A stretch of 64,000 bases of DNA, taken from assembly GCF_000764305.2 (NCBI RefSeq), contig NW_025942283.1, positions 112,480 to 176,479 of the forward strand. The letters run 5' to 3'. The notes under the pieces are model-generated. The model had not been told where the DNA came from, searched no databases, and saw only the letters and a program-made list of their open reading frames with translations. A program made the translations under genes and the position numbers. Shown here one piece after another: positions 53,241 to 64,000 of the stretch (the stretch's first letter is position 1; the number at the start of each line of letters is the position of its first letter). Origin of the DNA: Hyalella azteca (taxonomy: Eukaryota; Arthropoda; Malacostraca; Amphipoda; Hyalellidae).

Positions 53241-53705
53241 ACCTTAACATAATTGTTATGGCCTAATAAATGCATGCGCAAGGTTTGATCGAGCTACGTT
53301 AATTAATTTGAGAGATATTTTAGGCTCAATACAAATTAGCCAATCGGCCACAGAAATGCCAGTCTTTTCTCCGTATAGCCGAATAACTCGCGAACGAAGG
53401 CGCGAGTGATACGAAGGCTTTGTTGTTAGTTGGTTATAAATGTACATTAAAAGTTTCGTTTCAATCTGTACAGTAGTACACAACATATATCAGGCTCACT
53501 GTAAATTTTGGACCGGATGACCGAATAACTCAAAAACGAATTCGAAAAAATTATCATGACCTTAAGATCACCGTTAGGTCCTATTGAACACGTGTGCAAA
53601 GTTTTATCGAGCTGCATTCATTACTTTGGGAGATATTTTAGGCTCTCTGAAAATTGGAGACCGGCCGCGAGTCCGGCCGAAGAAGTGTTCGAGAGGTTTC
53701 AGTGT
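53241..53705. repeat. hAT-interior-type degenerate tandem repeat
   Basis: Two units with GTTTTATCGAGCTGC, ATTACTTTGGGAGATAT, AAAGTTTCGTTTCAATCTG, GAGACCGGCCGCGAGTCCGG; same family as 8.3-9.5 and 13.4-13.7 kb. The transposon termini are missing. Confidence 0.7.
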
Positions 53706-54020
53706 GCCGCTTTCTAATTGCCTTCTTGCTCCGCTGTGCGCCATCACGCTAAATTGAAAAACGTGACAATATGTCTAGGGGCGATTTCAATAAACTCAAT
53801 ACCACCTGTAGTGGTTGAAATTTAAGTACTTCGAAATCGTTGCATATTTTTACTCGGAAAATTTGTCTTAATTAATAACGCGTACTGTAATTATCATCTT
53901 GAAATTGTAAATCAATGTTTTGTGTTCTGTTGTCGGTTTTTCGCTCCAAGTAAGTTCTTAATTTTTTTCGTGTATGTGAAGAGGTGCTCATTCATCATTA
54001 AGATTTCTTGCTGAGTTGGC
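53706..54020. other. No gene seen
   Basis: Nothing recognised. Confidence 0.35.
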
Positions 54021-54144
54021 ATGATACGTCACCAGTCACTTATAGCCTCATTACTTGATTGCGGAGTTCTGAAGTCGCGCGCAGCCTTCCGCTCTTCGTA
54101 TATTTTCCAGTCGGCGCGGCTTAGCCGTACTGCTGTTTGTGCAG
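54021..54144 (+). CDS. Candidate first coding exon, gene unknown
   Basis: Open frame from ATG 54021 (MIRHQSLIASLLDCGVLKSR, AAFRSSYIFQSARLSRTAVC) to a strong donor GCAG|GTAAGT at 54145. GC-richer than flanks. The Arg/Ser/Ala-rich, acid-poor start would suit a mitochondrial presequence, but no second exon was found. Confidence 0.25.
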
Positions 54145-55313
54145 GTAAGTCGCATCGTACTTTTTTACCTTTTTTGTCATTTTTCGACTTTTTTAAATTA
54201 TATCTTATGTCGACATTTATGGTCATATTGCATTGATTGGATGGGGGAACAGTGGAAATATTACCAGGTTAATATAAGTGATTAAATTTCTATCATGAAA
54301 TGTAATGGGCATGTGAAATAAATTAAATCGTTATATATTGAATCGTTATATAACCATATGATTCTGCCGTCAGGCAGTCAATAGGCTATATTTGTCTTTA
54401 AAACATCCGAAAAAGAGGCTCATATATAGTAGCGTACAAAAATCGGTTACAGCCGTAAATATGGTCAGTTATCATTCACTAATGCATGAAACGATGTCTC
54501 GAAATTTAGTTTGACAAAATTATTTTATCATGATCATTTAAACTGAACCAGACATGCATGGTTCAGCTCTGACGTCAGCCATAATTATCTTTGTGAATCT
54601 AGGACGTGATGAGCAGGAGCATAATAAAGGGATTCAGCACTAATAGGAGGCATCACACTTGATTCTAAAAGTTAATGAGTCTCGGCAGTAATTTTTCCCA
54701 GCAGGTGTGTGCTCAAGTGTACGAGTTAGATTAGTGGCAGTGACTAGTTTGATATAAACTATAAAGCATACAAATGCAGCCGTAACTATTTATATTTTAT
54801 TGAGCATACGAAATTTTACGAATCTTTAACATTTTCAGGTTGTTTCCGATCATAATTTCGTACAATTTCATAGTGACTGACTAAATCCCCTTAATTTGTA
54901 ATGAAGCCATGCCACCATTAAAAATTTGACGCAAACTAATAATCGGAATGGAAATAATTGTCAAATCAGTATAATAATAATTGTGAGTATTTGTGACAAA
55001 CGAGACACATCGACATGACTTTAAAGCAAGTGCAACGATTTCGTTTATTTTACTACGCCTTCAATGCCGCAGACATATATCTACTTTTGAGACACAAGAG
55101 CCATCCTGCCATTTTTTGAGCCATGATAATCTTGCTAGATGAATTATCTCTAAGTAATTGTTAACAAAGTTATAATATTAAGCCACAAAATTTAGATAAT
55201 CAGTTGGAATTTTCCAATACTGCAAAAAAGAGGTTGTTGCAGTGAGGATTTCACATTCACACTAAGATTTCTCCACCACCATAGCTTTAGTGACCATATT
55301 ATTTTCCGACAGC
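54145..55313. other. No gene seen
   Basis: AT-rich, nothing recognised. Confidence 0.4.
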
Positions 55314-55493
55314 ATGGCGCCTAAAAAATTTCGTTGTAGCTTTCCCAATAGCAATACCACCTTCCTTCGTTTCAAGCGCAAGGGCCCGAGAGGTGGGCCA
55401 AATCCAGAGCTGGTAAGGCAACTGCATGGAAATCTCCCATGCCAAACCGACGTCAGCTTGTCGAAGGAAATGAAACCAAGGAAACGAATTTAA
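55314..55493 (+). CDS. Small ORF, function unknown
   Basis: 59 codons from a good ATG context (CAGCATGGC): MAPKKFRCSFPNSNTTFLRF, then a basic stretch KRKGPRGGPNPELV, ending KEMKPRKRI-stop. Compositionally protein-like but unrecognised; it could be a retro-inserted fragment. Confidence 0.25.
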   Translation: MAPKKFRCSFPNSNTTFLRFKRKGPRGGPNPELVRQLHGNLPCQTDVSLSKEMKPRKRI

Positions 55494-55678
55494 AAAGCAG
55501 ACCAACAAACCTTTGAGGAAAACCAATTTAGTTTATGAAGAAACAAATTTAAGATTATAATTATTTAAAGTAAATGTGCAACCTTGGCATGCAATAGTTA
55601 CATCGTAACGACTGCCCACCAAATTAGTAACAATCAAGGGGTTAATTAACATGTTATTCCTTTATCTGCGCGTTCGGA

Positions 55679-56046
55679 ATGTCTCGTTTTGTTTCTTATT
55701 GTCATAATGTACATTGTTCTGTCTCTTTTCGTTAAGTTACGTCTCATTTTATATCCCTCAGTCTCGTATCGTTTCATAATTTCCGTGATGGGAAGATTTT
55801 TAGCGCATTTTCTCATTTATGGAAACAGGCGCTATTGTGCTATGGAAAAAAGGCGCCATGTCCGTCTGTCTGTCTGTCTGTCCGTCCGTCCGTGACCACG
55901 TTTTCGTCGACGAGAAAATGATATATAGATAATGATATATATAACTCAGTGAGAACTGAGTTATATGTATTTTTACGTATATCTCATTATTTACTTTCTG
56001 GGAAATTTCTCGTTTCGAAAAAGATTATTCCGAGACGCAGGAGTCT
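55679..56046. mobile_element. Partial copy of the GTCTCG element, with a nested insertion
   Basis: GTCTCG/GTCTCTT words and the terminal GAGACGCAGGAGTCT match the right end of 33571-35128. Interrupted at 55796 by a TCCGTCCGTC-type element. Confidence 0.65.
55796..55975. repeat. TTTTTAGCGCATTTTCTCAT element, copy 1
   Basis: Contains GTCTGTCTGTCCGTCCGTCC and CACGTTTTCGTCGACGAG. Related copies at 56214-56347 (inverse) and 57950-58082. Confidence 0.65.
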
Positions 56047-56213
56047 AAATAGTTATCATGAACGAAGTCTCAGTGCAACAGAAGACGTAACCACGGGTGT
56101 CAGTGTCAGAGCAGTCATAAGCATCGCAATTTATGTAACTCTCCCTGTACGTACGCCAACAATATCGACCGTAGTCATGCTAGGTTCTAGATAGAGGTTG
56201 AAAAAATGAGAGC

Positions 56214-56347
56214 AGTACTCATTGCAGTGAGTGACAGAGAGCGCATTTTCTCGTCGACGAAAACGTGATGTCACGGACAGACGGACGGACGGATATGACG
56301 AACACAATAGCGCCTTTTTTTCATAAATGAGAAAATGCGCTAAAAAT
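56214..56347. repeat. TTTTTAGCGCATTTTCTCAT element, copy 2 (inverse)
   Basis: GTACTCATTGCAGTGAGTGA at one end, GAGAAAATGCGCTAAAAATT at the other, with GGACAGACGGACGGACGG inside. Confidence 0.75.
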
Positions 56348-57189
56348 TCAGCGAAACACCGGTACTCTAGCTCTTATAACAATCTGTAAAGTTACTCCTA
56401 TTGGGGTCGCAAGCGAAAAGGAGAAAAAAAAAAGTTTTTAAACAGCACCTGCATGTGAGCAACCGGATTGCAGGAATGCATCAATGGCTGGGTGCAACCG
56501 TGAAGCAAAATGTAACTCTTGATTTAGGTGCTTATTCACAAGGCTAGTATTAGCTGCAATTTTTTGCACTCCAAACATTGTGCTGATTCATTCTGCAAGT
56601 AGCTGCTTATAGCGTCCAAAGCAGTTCGAGCTGTTAGTGCGCCGTCAGCGTCAGGTATCGGCAATAGGGTTGCGGCAGCCTTAACGTGTATATCTGTAGT
56701 GATTAAAGAGTATTACTAGAAAAAAAACAGTATTTTTATATATTTTAATGCCTTAAATTTGTGCATTCATGTGAACTCTGGCTGATGGCCTACGTCAAAT
56801 CTTGAAAACGCAAACGAGTGGGGGTGGAAAGAAACGCACGACAACGAACTAAAGTTAATTATATTGATCGTAATGGTTTCGAGCTGCGTCGCCTCAATCG
56901 CACCCCGAAGCAGCGGCAAACTTCCCGAGAACGTCGAGAGCGTTGGAGCGCTGCCGCTGCACCGCACGCGGTTAACAAGAAGTGAATGCCTGCAATTAGT
57001 GAATATATATTTTAGAATATTGGGATTGATCTTAGTTAACTGAAGAATAATGCCAGGAACATAGTTCTGTAAGCTATATATATAACTTAATCATTTATGG
57101 ATATAACACAGAACATTCACTTTTATAGTTCACGAGTGGGACAAGCATTAGAGATCACAATGTGTGGGTTGACTAAATGAACTGAAAGT
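56348..57189. other. No gene assigned; GC-rich patch
   Basis: A GC-rich stretch at 56870-56975 (GTCGAGAGCGTTGGAGCGCT) stands out, promoter-like or exon-like, but no product was recognised. Confidence 0.35.
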
Positions 57190-57480
57190 AGAGGGCCGAC
57201 CGGCATGTCACTCCAAATCCGTGCACTGCGACCCACCTCTACCGCAGTAGGCTTGCATAGAGTTCCACAGACGACGCACACTGCAGCAGTCAACGTAGTC
57301 GGCCTCCTGCGCGCCGTCGGGTGCCATCGGCTCCATGGAGTGCCACCTCGCTGACGGAGTTGACCGATGAAGGCCTAGCCGCTCTCCATCCTTACGCGAA
57401 GATCCAAATACACAGATACGGAGCAATCCGTACACGCGTTGCAGTAGAGTCTAGAGGAGGTCATCATGCGGTGATAGTTG
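57190..57480 (-). other. GC-rich patch with a Cys-patterned minus-strand frame
   Basis: The frame 57435-57208 holds VYGLLRICVFGSSRK (VY lies just upstream of its Met), a linker, then DYVDCCSVRRLWNSMQAYCG. The CC-(12)-C spacing equals that of an insulin-type A chain, with the middle Cys replaced by Arg; the expected first B-chain Cys is absent. A decayed or divergent insulin-like peptide is possible; chance is also possible. Confidence 0.2.
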
Positions 57481-57949
57481 ATGATGAACTGTGACGGCTG
57501 GGCCGGCTGGCAGGGCTAAAATCTCGAGGTTGCGGGTTAACCTCTATATGGTGAAATTAAGTGGGCACAGGTACGCACGTCAATGGAGACAATACCGTCG
57601 GAAATTAATTCAAGTTTAGACATGGGGAACATTGTGATCACTCATGGCTTCAAATAAAATGAAATTAATGATAACAGTTTTCAACATCAAATGGACTAAA
57701 ATAAAAGTAAATGTACTCGGTATTGTAAGCCAGTTAATAATGGCCAGTTTCAATATCTATAATCTCCGACAATTTTTTTAATAGTTTTAAGCTCTGGTAT
57801 AAACAAAATATGATTATTCTGTAACTCACATAATTCGTGATAAACGCTAAATTTCTCTAGTAACTGTCTGGCAACATTGCCAGAGCTCTGGAACGAGAAG
57901 AGGTTCTTTTTGTTCTGAGACGCCTTCCAGAACGGTTGCCAGGTTCTTA

Positions 57950-58082
57950 TTTTTAGCGCATTTTCTTATTTATGGAAAAAGTCGCTTTTGTGCCCGTCAT
58001 ATCCGTCCGTCCGTCTGTCGGTGACTTCACGGACGGACGGACGAGAAAATACGATCTCTGTCACTCACTGCAGTGAGTACTG
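57950..58082. repeat. TTTTTAGCGCATTTTCTCAT element, copy 3
   Basis: Starts TTTTTAGCGCATTTTCTTAT, has an internal hairpin of GTCCGTCCGTC / GACGGACGGAC, and ends ACTGCAGTGAGTAC. Confidence 0.75.
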
Positions 58083-58109
58083 ATCTAATTTTTTGTTTTA
58101 GTGAATTAA

Positions 58110-58623
58110 CCCATTAATGCCGAACGGTTCCATAAGGAAGCAGCGGGAAACATGGATTCGTATTGAAAGTGAATGATCAAATAATATAGAAGTGTATGCG
58201 TAGGTTTGATATACACCTTGTACATGCTCTGGCAACGTTTGGTTCTGCTGCGCCGACTACTCCCTGTTCAGTTAACATTCAAAGATTATAAGAACGAGGT
58301 GTCTGGCTGGACGGCTTGAAATCATAGCGGAGAAAAGCGAGTAATTCGTTCTGAAAATATATTAGTTATGAGTAAGATGTAGAATTTTATCGATAAAGTG
58401 AGTAATTTTAATGCTGTATATGGTTTTACGTGTTACTATGTTTCTAAAGTCATTTAGATCGTGAAATATTTAGCCCGGTTCCTAATAGAACCAAGCTATA
58501 ATTTTTCACATACGACGAAAAATGAATATTTGAACATATTTTTCATTTATTACCGTCACAAGTGGTAATAGTAAAACAAGAAAACAAAGAAAAATTCAGA
58601 ATATAATTCTCGGCATTAATGGG
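58110..58623. mobile_element. piggyBac-type MITE
   Basis: 14-bp perfect terminal inverted repeats CCCATTAATGCCGA / TCGGCATTAATGGG flanked on both sides by TTAA (58106-58109, 58624-58627), the piggyBac target site. 514 bp, no transposase. Confidence 0.85.
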
Positions 58624-58749
58624 TTAACATAACCTCTGAGTGAGTGTTAAATTTACTAATTGTTCATGTATGTATTGAGAAGAATATTCGTTTCATACTT
58701 TGGGTCAAGTGATACTGTGATAGGGATTGTTGTACGAATTTCATAGGGA

Positions 58750-58930
58750 CTCAGGGAGCGCAGCCGTGCACCACCAATTTTGGACACCAACAAGCCCTGA
58801 ATCGAACGCCTTGGATCTCTCCGGACATCCACCAATCGGCTTTGTCCACCTCCGGCCTGGCATAAAACCTGCCGTGCACCACCAGGCCACGGATCGAATA
58901 TGACTTCTGGGCATCGTTAAATTACGTAAT
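58750..58930. repeat. GGGAGCGCAG-family relic
   Basis: GGGAGCGCAGCCGTGCACCA at 58754 resembles the end of the 910-bp element. It is followed by a GC-rich stretch with an internal near-duplicate (GCCGTGCACCACCA). Confidence 0.55.
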
Positions 58931-59995
58931 TTTACGTTCACCGTATTTAAGGTTAGGTTTCATATAGCAAAGTTCTGTTCCAAAATTTATCGTCCTTCGA
59001 CGAGTGGCCGTTCGACCGATGGCTGGTTCGACCCACGGCTTAGATACGGACGGCTTGAAGTGTTGAAGGCTACGTTCCGGAAGGCAGGAATCATGATAGT
59101 CCATTACATCCAGGGCAGTGGTGGTCTTCGGCAGGCGACCCACTCATTATGCTGACCCGGTTTAATGAAACCAAATGAAGTTGAAGTAGTATCTCGCACT
59201 GTCCTAACTGTGAATGTCATAATTTATTTTATTAAGCATGAAACTCGTGATCATAAATCTCTGTCACTTTATGTAACTTAATTAGCTGAAATTCAACCGC
59301 TTCTTTCGGATGTCATCAGTTCTCTATGGAATAATTTTAAATTATTAAGTCAATTAGTCAGTAATTTAAGTGATATCTCTGGCTAGAGCGAAATTATCAG
59401 GAAATTACTATAATGTTTTATAACAGAATTAGTCAGTGTAAATTGTATCCCAAATCCTTTGAGAATCAGCGATGTTGCTTGTAAACCTCAATAACAATGA
59501 TTATGAATATTAAACGTTGGAATATTAAATTTTCTTTTTGTTTAATGTTGGAATAATAGCTTCCATGTGAAATTCATGTTCTAATTATGACCTTGTTCGC
59601 AGGTCTCTCATCGCCATATATATTTCGCAGTTTCCGTAAAACCTATTGTATCTCGTACTCTCCTTATACTTGCGCTGATGGTGACTGATCGATTTTGACC
59701 ATCTTCTCAGCACCTATTGTGTCTCATAACCTCCTGTGCTGATTTACCAGATTGATTCTGGCCATCATTTCCCGCCTTTTAACTGAGGCAGCCTCTGACT
59801 CCTTTTACCGGAATAAACTACCCTAAATATCTTATCAATCCTTTACAATAGTTTATTAGCCTACTTAACTAGGATTTAGTAAAATCACTAATTCCTAAGA
59901 TAGGCATGATTCAGCAAACATTCAAATATCTGTGCCGCTCTGTTCTGCTTGGGTCAAGTGTTCCTCAAGTTATAGAATTGAATGAACCTTTTAAA
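58931..59995. other. No gene seen
   Basis: Nothing recognised; short antisense frames only. Confidence 0.4.
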
Positions 59996-60190
59996 CCTGA
60001 TCTTTCTATAACTGACGATTTATTGAAATAGCTGCTGGACTTATTGCAAGGCTCGTAAGGTGCTAGGGCAGCTAGGCTTTTCATGACAGAACATTTGCTC
60101 CAGCATAGCTTCGTCTAGTGACTTACTCTGTTCTTGAAAGCGTTCATAGTCGGAGCGTCAACGATGCCATCATGAAGGCTGTTCCGCCAA
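59996..60190 (-). mobile_element. CR1-like LINE 3' fragment
   Basis: Minus-strand match to the coding tail and 3' UTR (TTATAACTGACGATTTATTG, CTTGAAAGCGTTCATAGTCG, GCGTCAACGATGCCATC). Confidence 0.75.
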
Positions 60191-60449
60191 AAATTAATTG
60201 ATAAAGTAGTGTTTGAAACTTGAACGAGACCTTATTAGGTCTCTCACCCGCAGTCTACGGTGATCTACAAAGATTTTTAACCTCCTCAGCAGAAGTGGCA
60301 ATTATGTCACCAACTGCTTCATCAAACGCCGCATCAAACTCGTCATTACCTACTACGTTCCATATTCCACCATGTACAGAACTCGCTCGACGGCTTTCAG
60401 CGACGCTCTGGCACTTGCGAATGCGAAAATACTGTTAACCAAATACTCA

Positions 60450-60640
60450 CCTCGTGTATACAGTATAAGCTTTCAGCCGTCAAAACTGGGGAGCGTGAAA
60501 ACTTGCAGAACATACTCGCAGCTAATACTAGGCTCGTGTACAAGCGTCTTTACTCTGGAGCCAACGCGTAGCCTCAGCTACAGCTCTTGGAGCCGTGTTA
60601 GATGCGGAGGTAGTACAATGATTGAGTTGAATTTGTGAAA
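60450..60640. repeat. Diverged GGGAGCGCAG-family relic
   Basis: CTCGTGTACAAGCGTCTTTACTCTGGAGCCAACGC parallels the subterminal region of the 10911 element (positions 10940-10970). Confidence 0.4.
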
Positions 60641-61849
60641 TAGGGCCATGTTTGGCTGGTATTTTGGAATGTAAAGCCAGTTGAGGCAGTGGCCGTGGAA
60701 TATCATAGGAGTATAAACTTCATAGGCTACTGTGGCCTTAAGAGTAGTGAACGAAATTACTATAAGAACAAAAATGGATTTGTGCCCCATGAACTTAACA
60801 AATTGATATATGATGGATTGAATTTGATTCTAGTTCTTGGACAATTTCTTGTGTAAATCGTATTTACGAGAACTGTTATTTACGACTAGGCGATCTCAGG
60901 ATTAGGTTAAAGTTATCTTTAAAAATTTCCCTAAAAAGGAAGTTCCCACAGCAATAAAATTACGCAATTCAGTGTTAGGCCACAATGGCGCTACTTATGA
61001 CGCTTAGTTGAATGCTATTGAATTGAATGAATTCAATTTCAATGCTTGTTAAGCAAGACTCATTTTTGACTTTTAGCCATGCATGAACTGTGAGGGCATC
61101 ATGGTATAGTTTAATGCCTTACTTTCTCGGTTATACGTGATGAATTCTGACTTTTCACTATCCGGTTTCACCTAGAGCTCCTTAGATGCCGTCAAGAACA
61201 GAACATAGCTGCACCAGTCGTCAGGTTTTGTCATTAAGCTATCAAGTTTCACTATTTACAGTAATTCCTAGTTGTATCGCGCTTCACCTACTGCGGCCTA
61301 ACTTCATAGTGGGTTTTTCAGAAATTTCAAAAGAAAAATCTTTCGCAGATCTTCACAGGTTATAGACAGATTTAAACAGCCGGCTTAACTCGATCGGCAT
61401 TGAGAGTGTGTGCTCCTGCATAGCTCAAATCATATCATTCAAAACAATGAAAAATTATCAAAGAATCGCTATATAAATACAATCAGTCGATCTTTTACCC
61501 ATCGCGGCCGAGTTCTGAAACGTATCACCAGCAATTGGAGAGGGATTACGGCATTCGACGAGTACCTTATCCATAGCCTACTACGCTGAAGAGGGAGATG
61601 GAGGCCGAGGGTTGTCAGTTAGTAACGCATTATCAAATTTGTGCCCATCAAAACGTGGCATCAAATAAAACATTTCAGCTCAATTACTCAAAGCTCAATG
61701 TCTATTTCAATTACTATTACGAGTGATGCTATCAAGCAAATCGAATAACAGATGCGTCCGAAATAAAATTTTAGAAAATTCTGAAAAAGTGTAACAAGAA
61801 TGAAAGTAATTAAAATAATATTTAAACATGACTAATGGAATCCCAATAA
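60641..61849. other. No gene seen
   Basis: AT-rich; nothing recognised. Confidence 0.4.
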
Positions 61850-64000
61850 TCATTTAAGCTAACCTTCTCTACAAATATCGTGGTATAAAAGAATATATCT
61901 ATAAATTACAATAAAAAATCGTTAGTAATACAAATGAAAACATAAGCTAAAACACAGCTCTACAGTCAACGTGCAGAATGAGTGGTGCAAAAAGCTACGA
62001 AATGAAAAGAAATTATTTTTCAACTGCTCAAAATTTGATTTAGAATACGTACTGGTGTTGTTTTTATAATCTTGTGTGTATATAACTACTAGAATACCCT
62101 TTTTTCGAGCCTGTCTCAATGTCAAAAGGGCAGGTTGTCTCATTCATCCTAACAGACCAAAAAACAACCTTTTCATAATTCTAATTTGGTGTCGCTTAAA
62201 AATACAGTGTCATACGTGATGAATGCAATTAAATTTCTCTCACGGATCTTTTTCGTAAAGTTACAAATCATTACTAAGTTACTTCTATCCATCTTCTTAA
62301 TTCACCGGATACATTGCAGTGCCCTAATGCGGGCAATTTGTAGCGAACTTCTTTGAAGTTAAAAAGGTTTACGTTCCTAACCGTTCCACCCAATACACCA
62401 ATGTCTAGTATCGTGGATACGAAAATTTTGTTCATCTTGTTGATACAATCGTAGAGCACTTCAACTAATACAAATGATGATCGAGAGAATAAAAGAACGA
62501 TACATGATTTATGAACGTCGTATTATACTGTAATACAATAAAAATAATAATGGAACCTTTGTAAATATGCCGAAAAATTTTAGACACTCCTTACAGATGA
62601 AGAGCAACAAATAGGTCGAAATTTATCAACAATAGCTCAACACAGTTTGAATGTTAAAACAATGAATGCTGCTTACAGCTATTTCATGGAGCCCATATTT
62701 TCGAATCTAAGCAATAATAATATACGTAGAGATTGAAAATTAGAACTGCACAATTCAACAATAACAATACGTCTTTGCCCATCTCAGAACAATACTCGGA
62801 ACAAACCCCTACTCTATAAATCACAGCCTCAATCAGAGCCTTCGTTACGCTAATGTTTCAATTCAATTAAAAATAACACTATTTCCCACAAGCATCACAG
62901 CCTCACAACAATTTATTATATCAAGACTTATAGCGCAAGGCTGCCACCGCGTAAGAGGAGAGCTATTATCTACGAGTAGAACTACAGTAGCACGCATCAC
63001 ACCAAGCTAAGCTCTTGCATAATAATCGGGCTGAGAAAACTTGTAACAATTTCAATCATGCATTTTTTCCGAGTGATTTAGAGCAAACGACGTATACAGA
63101 ATATCAAGTTCAAATGCAAAAAGCACGACGATCATGAATGATAAGACGACGTAAGCTGCTATGCACGACCGAGGTACGTACATTCATGCTAGTGAACAAT
63201 ACATCTGCAAAATTTGCGATTTAAAATAATTATTCACATGTATTTCTACAATGTACACTTGAAACATAGTCATCATGCGTTGAAATGTTTTAAATGAAAA
63301 GAAGGGGTTGTTCACGACACTCAAAGCTTTACTATTACTACAATGCATTACACGTCACTAACCTAATTTATTACGTATTCAAATAGCTGAGATAAGTTCC
63401 ATCATATGTGTTGAATTGATTCCCTAGTTATGTTGACTGTTAGCTCACATTGTCTCCGCTGATCATAAACAAGTATTTCGGCTTCAATAGTTAATGCAAC
63501 ACGAACACAAAATTTGAAGTCACACAGATTAATTGACCATAAAAGATGTATTCTTATTTTTAATATATCTTAATACATTAATAAAATTGGATTGAGATAT
63601 TCAATACGAGAGTGAACATATTATCAGAGCTTGCACATCTATGACTACAGACAATAATCAAATCAAGCTTTAAAAATACAGAGGATGTTATGCGCACCGG
63701 AGCAGAAGGATTCACAACTGTTTTCTCTTGTAGGATGGATACGAAGCGCAACTTAGTAAGGACTCGGCAGTGCACTATAATAAAAAACACGGCAATATTT
63801 TACACGAGTTTGATACCAGACATGCAAAAATTTACACAGAATTATAGCCAACTTTTTTCAATACGACACCTCTCTTCTCTGATGGTCTGTGGTAGGTTAC
63901 TCTAAAAGACTAAAAATAATATAATATAGGATACTGACTTGTTTCGTATGCGCCAATGAGTGCAATTAACAAAGTAAAACTTATCTACTTTACTGAAACT
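61850..64000. repeat. Duplicated segment, copy 2, running off the window
   Basis: Direct-orientation copy of 29590-31085 with an extra 700 bp (about 63015-63730). The minus-strand frame at 62274-62459 (GVLGGTVRNVNLFNFKEVR) parallels the frame at 30005-30295. The match continues to the last base. Confidence 0.8.

Noticed and set aside
1..64000. tRNA genes and tRNA-derived SINEs
   Set aside because: GTTCGA-type B-box words were inspected (for example near 8228, 16657, 28070, 34457) but none has a matching A-box or cloverleaf.

Overview
This is a eukaryotic, AT-rich, intron-containing genomic window, most likely from an arthropod. The support is spliced exons with GT/AG borders, a core-1 galactosyltransferase whose exons read like insect C1GalT, a DM-domain regulator, a short (TTAGG)n run (the common arthropod telomere unit), and dense transposon debris (Penelope-like, CR1-like LINE, hAT, piggyBac-type and other MITEs). 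No tRNA, rRNA, CRISPR array or bacterial-type operon was seen.

Two protein-coding genes can be assembled with confidence, facing each other tail to tail. (1) C1GALT1 on the + strand, about 19.1-25.35 kb, has six recognisable exons from the N-terminal catalytic region to the stop; its membrane-anchor exon was not found. (2) A DMRT transcription factor on the - strand, 45.26-35.95 kb, has five exons that splice in frame to about 615 residues. It carries two tandem DM domains, an arrangement best known from nematode MAB-3/DMD-3 and unusual for an arthropod. The intron that splits the first DM domain holds a 4.2-kb CR1-like LINE.

Layout: 0-2 kb anonymous sequence; 2-6.6 kb LINE fragments, minisatellites and a Penelope-like element inserted into a LINE copy; 6.6-8.1 kb a satellite of about 165 bp; 8.1-9.7 kb a complete non-autonomous hAT; 10-14.2 kb MITEs, LINE tails, hairpins and an interstitial telomeric run; 14.2-19 kb mostly featureless; 19-25.4 kb C1GALT1; 25.4-35.9 kb intergenic with repeats and a long terminal-inverted-repeat element; 35.9-45.3 kb the two-DM gene; 45.5-64 kb intergenic with PLE-like and DNA-transposon relics and one half of a duplicated segment of about 2 kb whose other copy lies at 29.6-31.1 kb.

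Three points need attention. C1GALT1 exon 5 and its splice donor seed a 64-bp minisatellite. Inside that array sits an exact back-to-back Tn5 mosaic-end adapter (23475-23512), which is a library artefact, so the assembly from 23.47 to about 24.48 kb is suspect. Several candidate first exons or promoters (10.4, 28.7, 51.0, 54.0 kb) look gene-like but have no recognised product.
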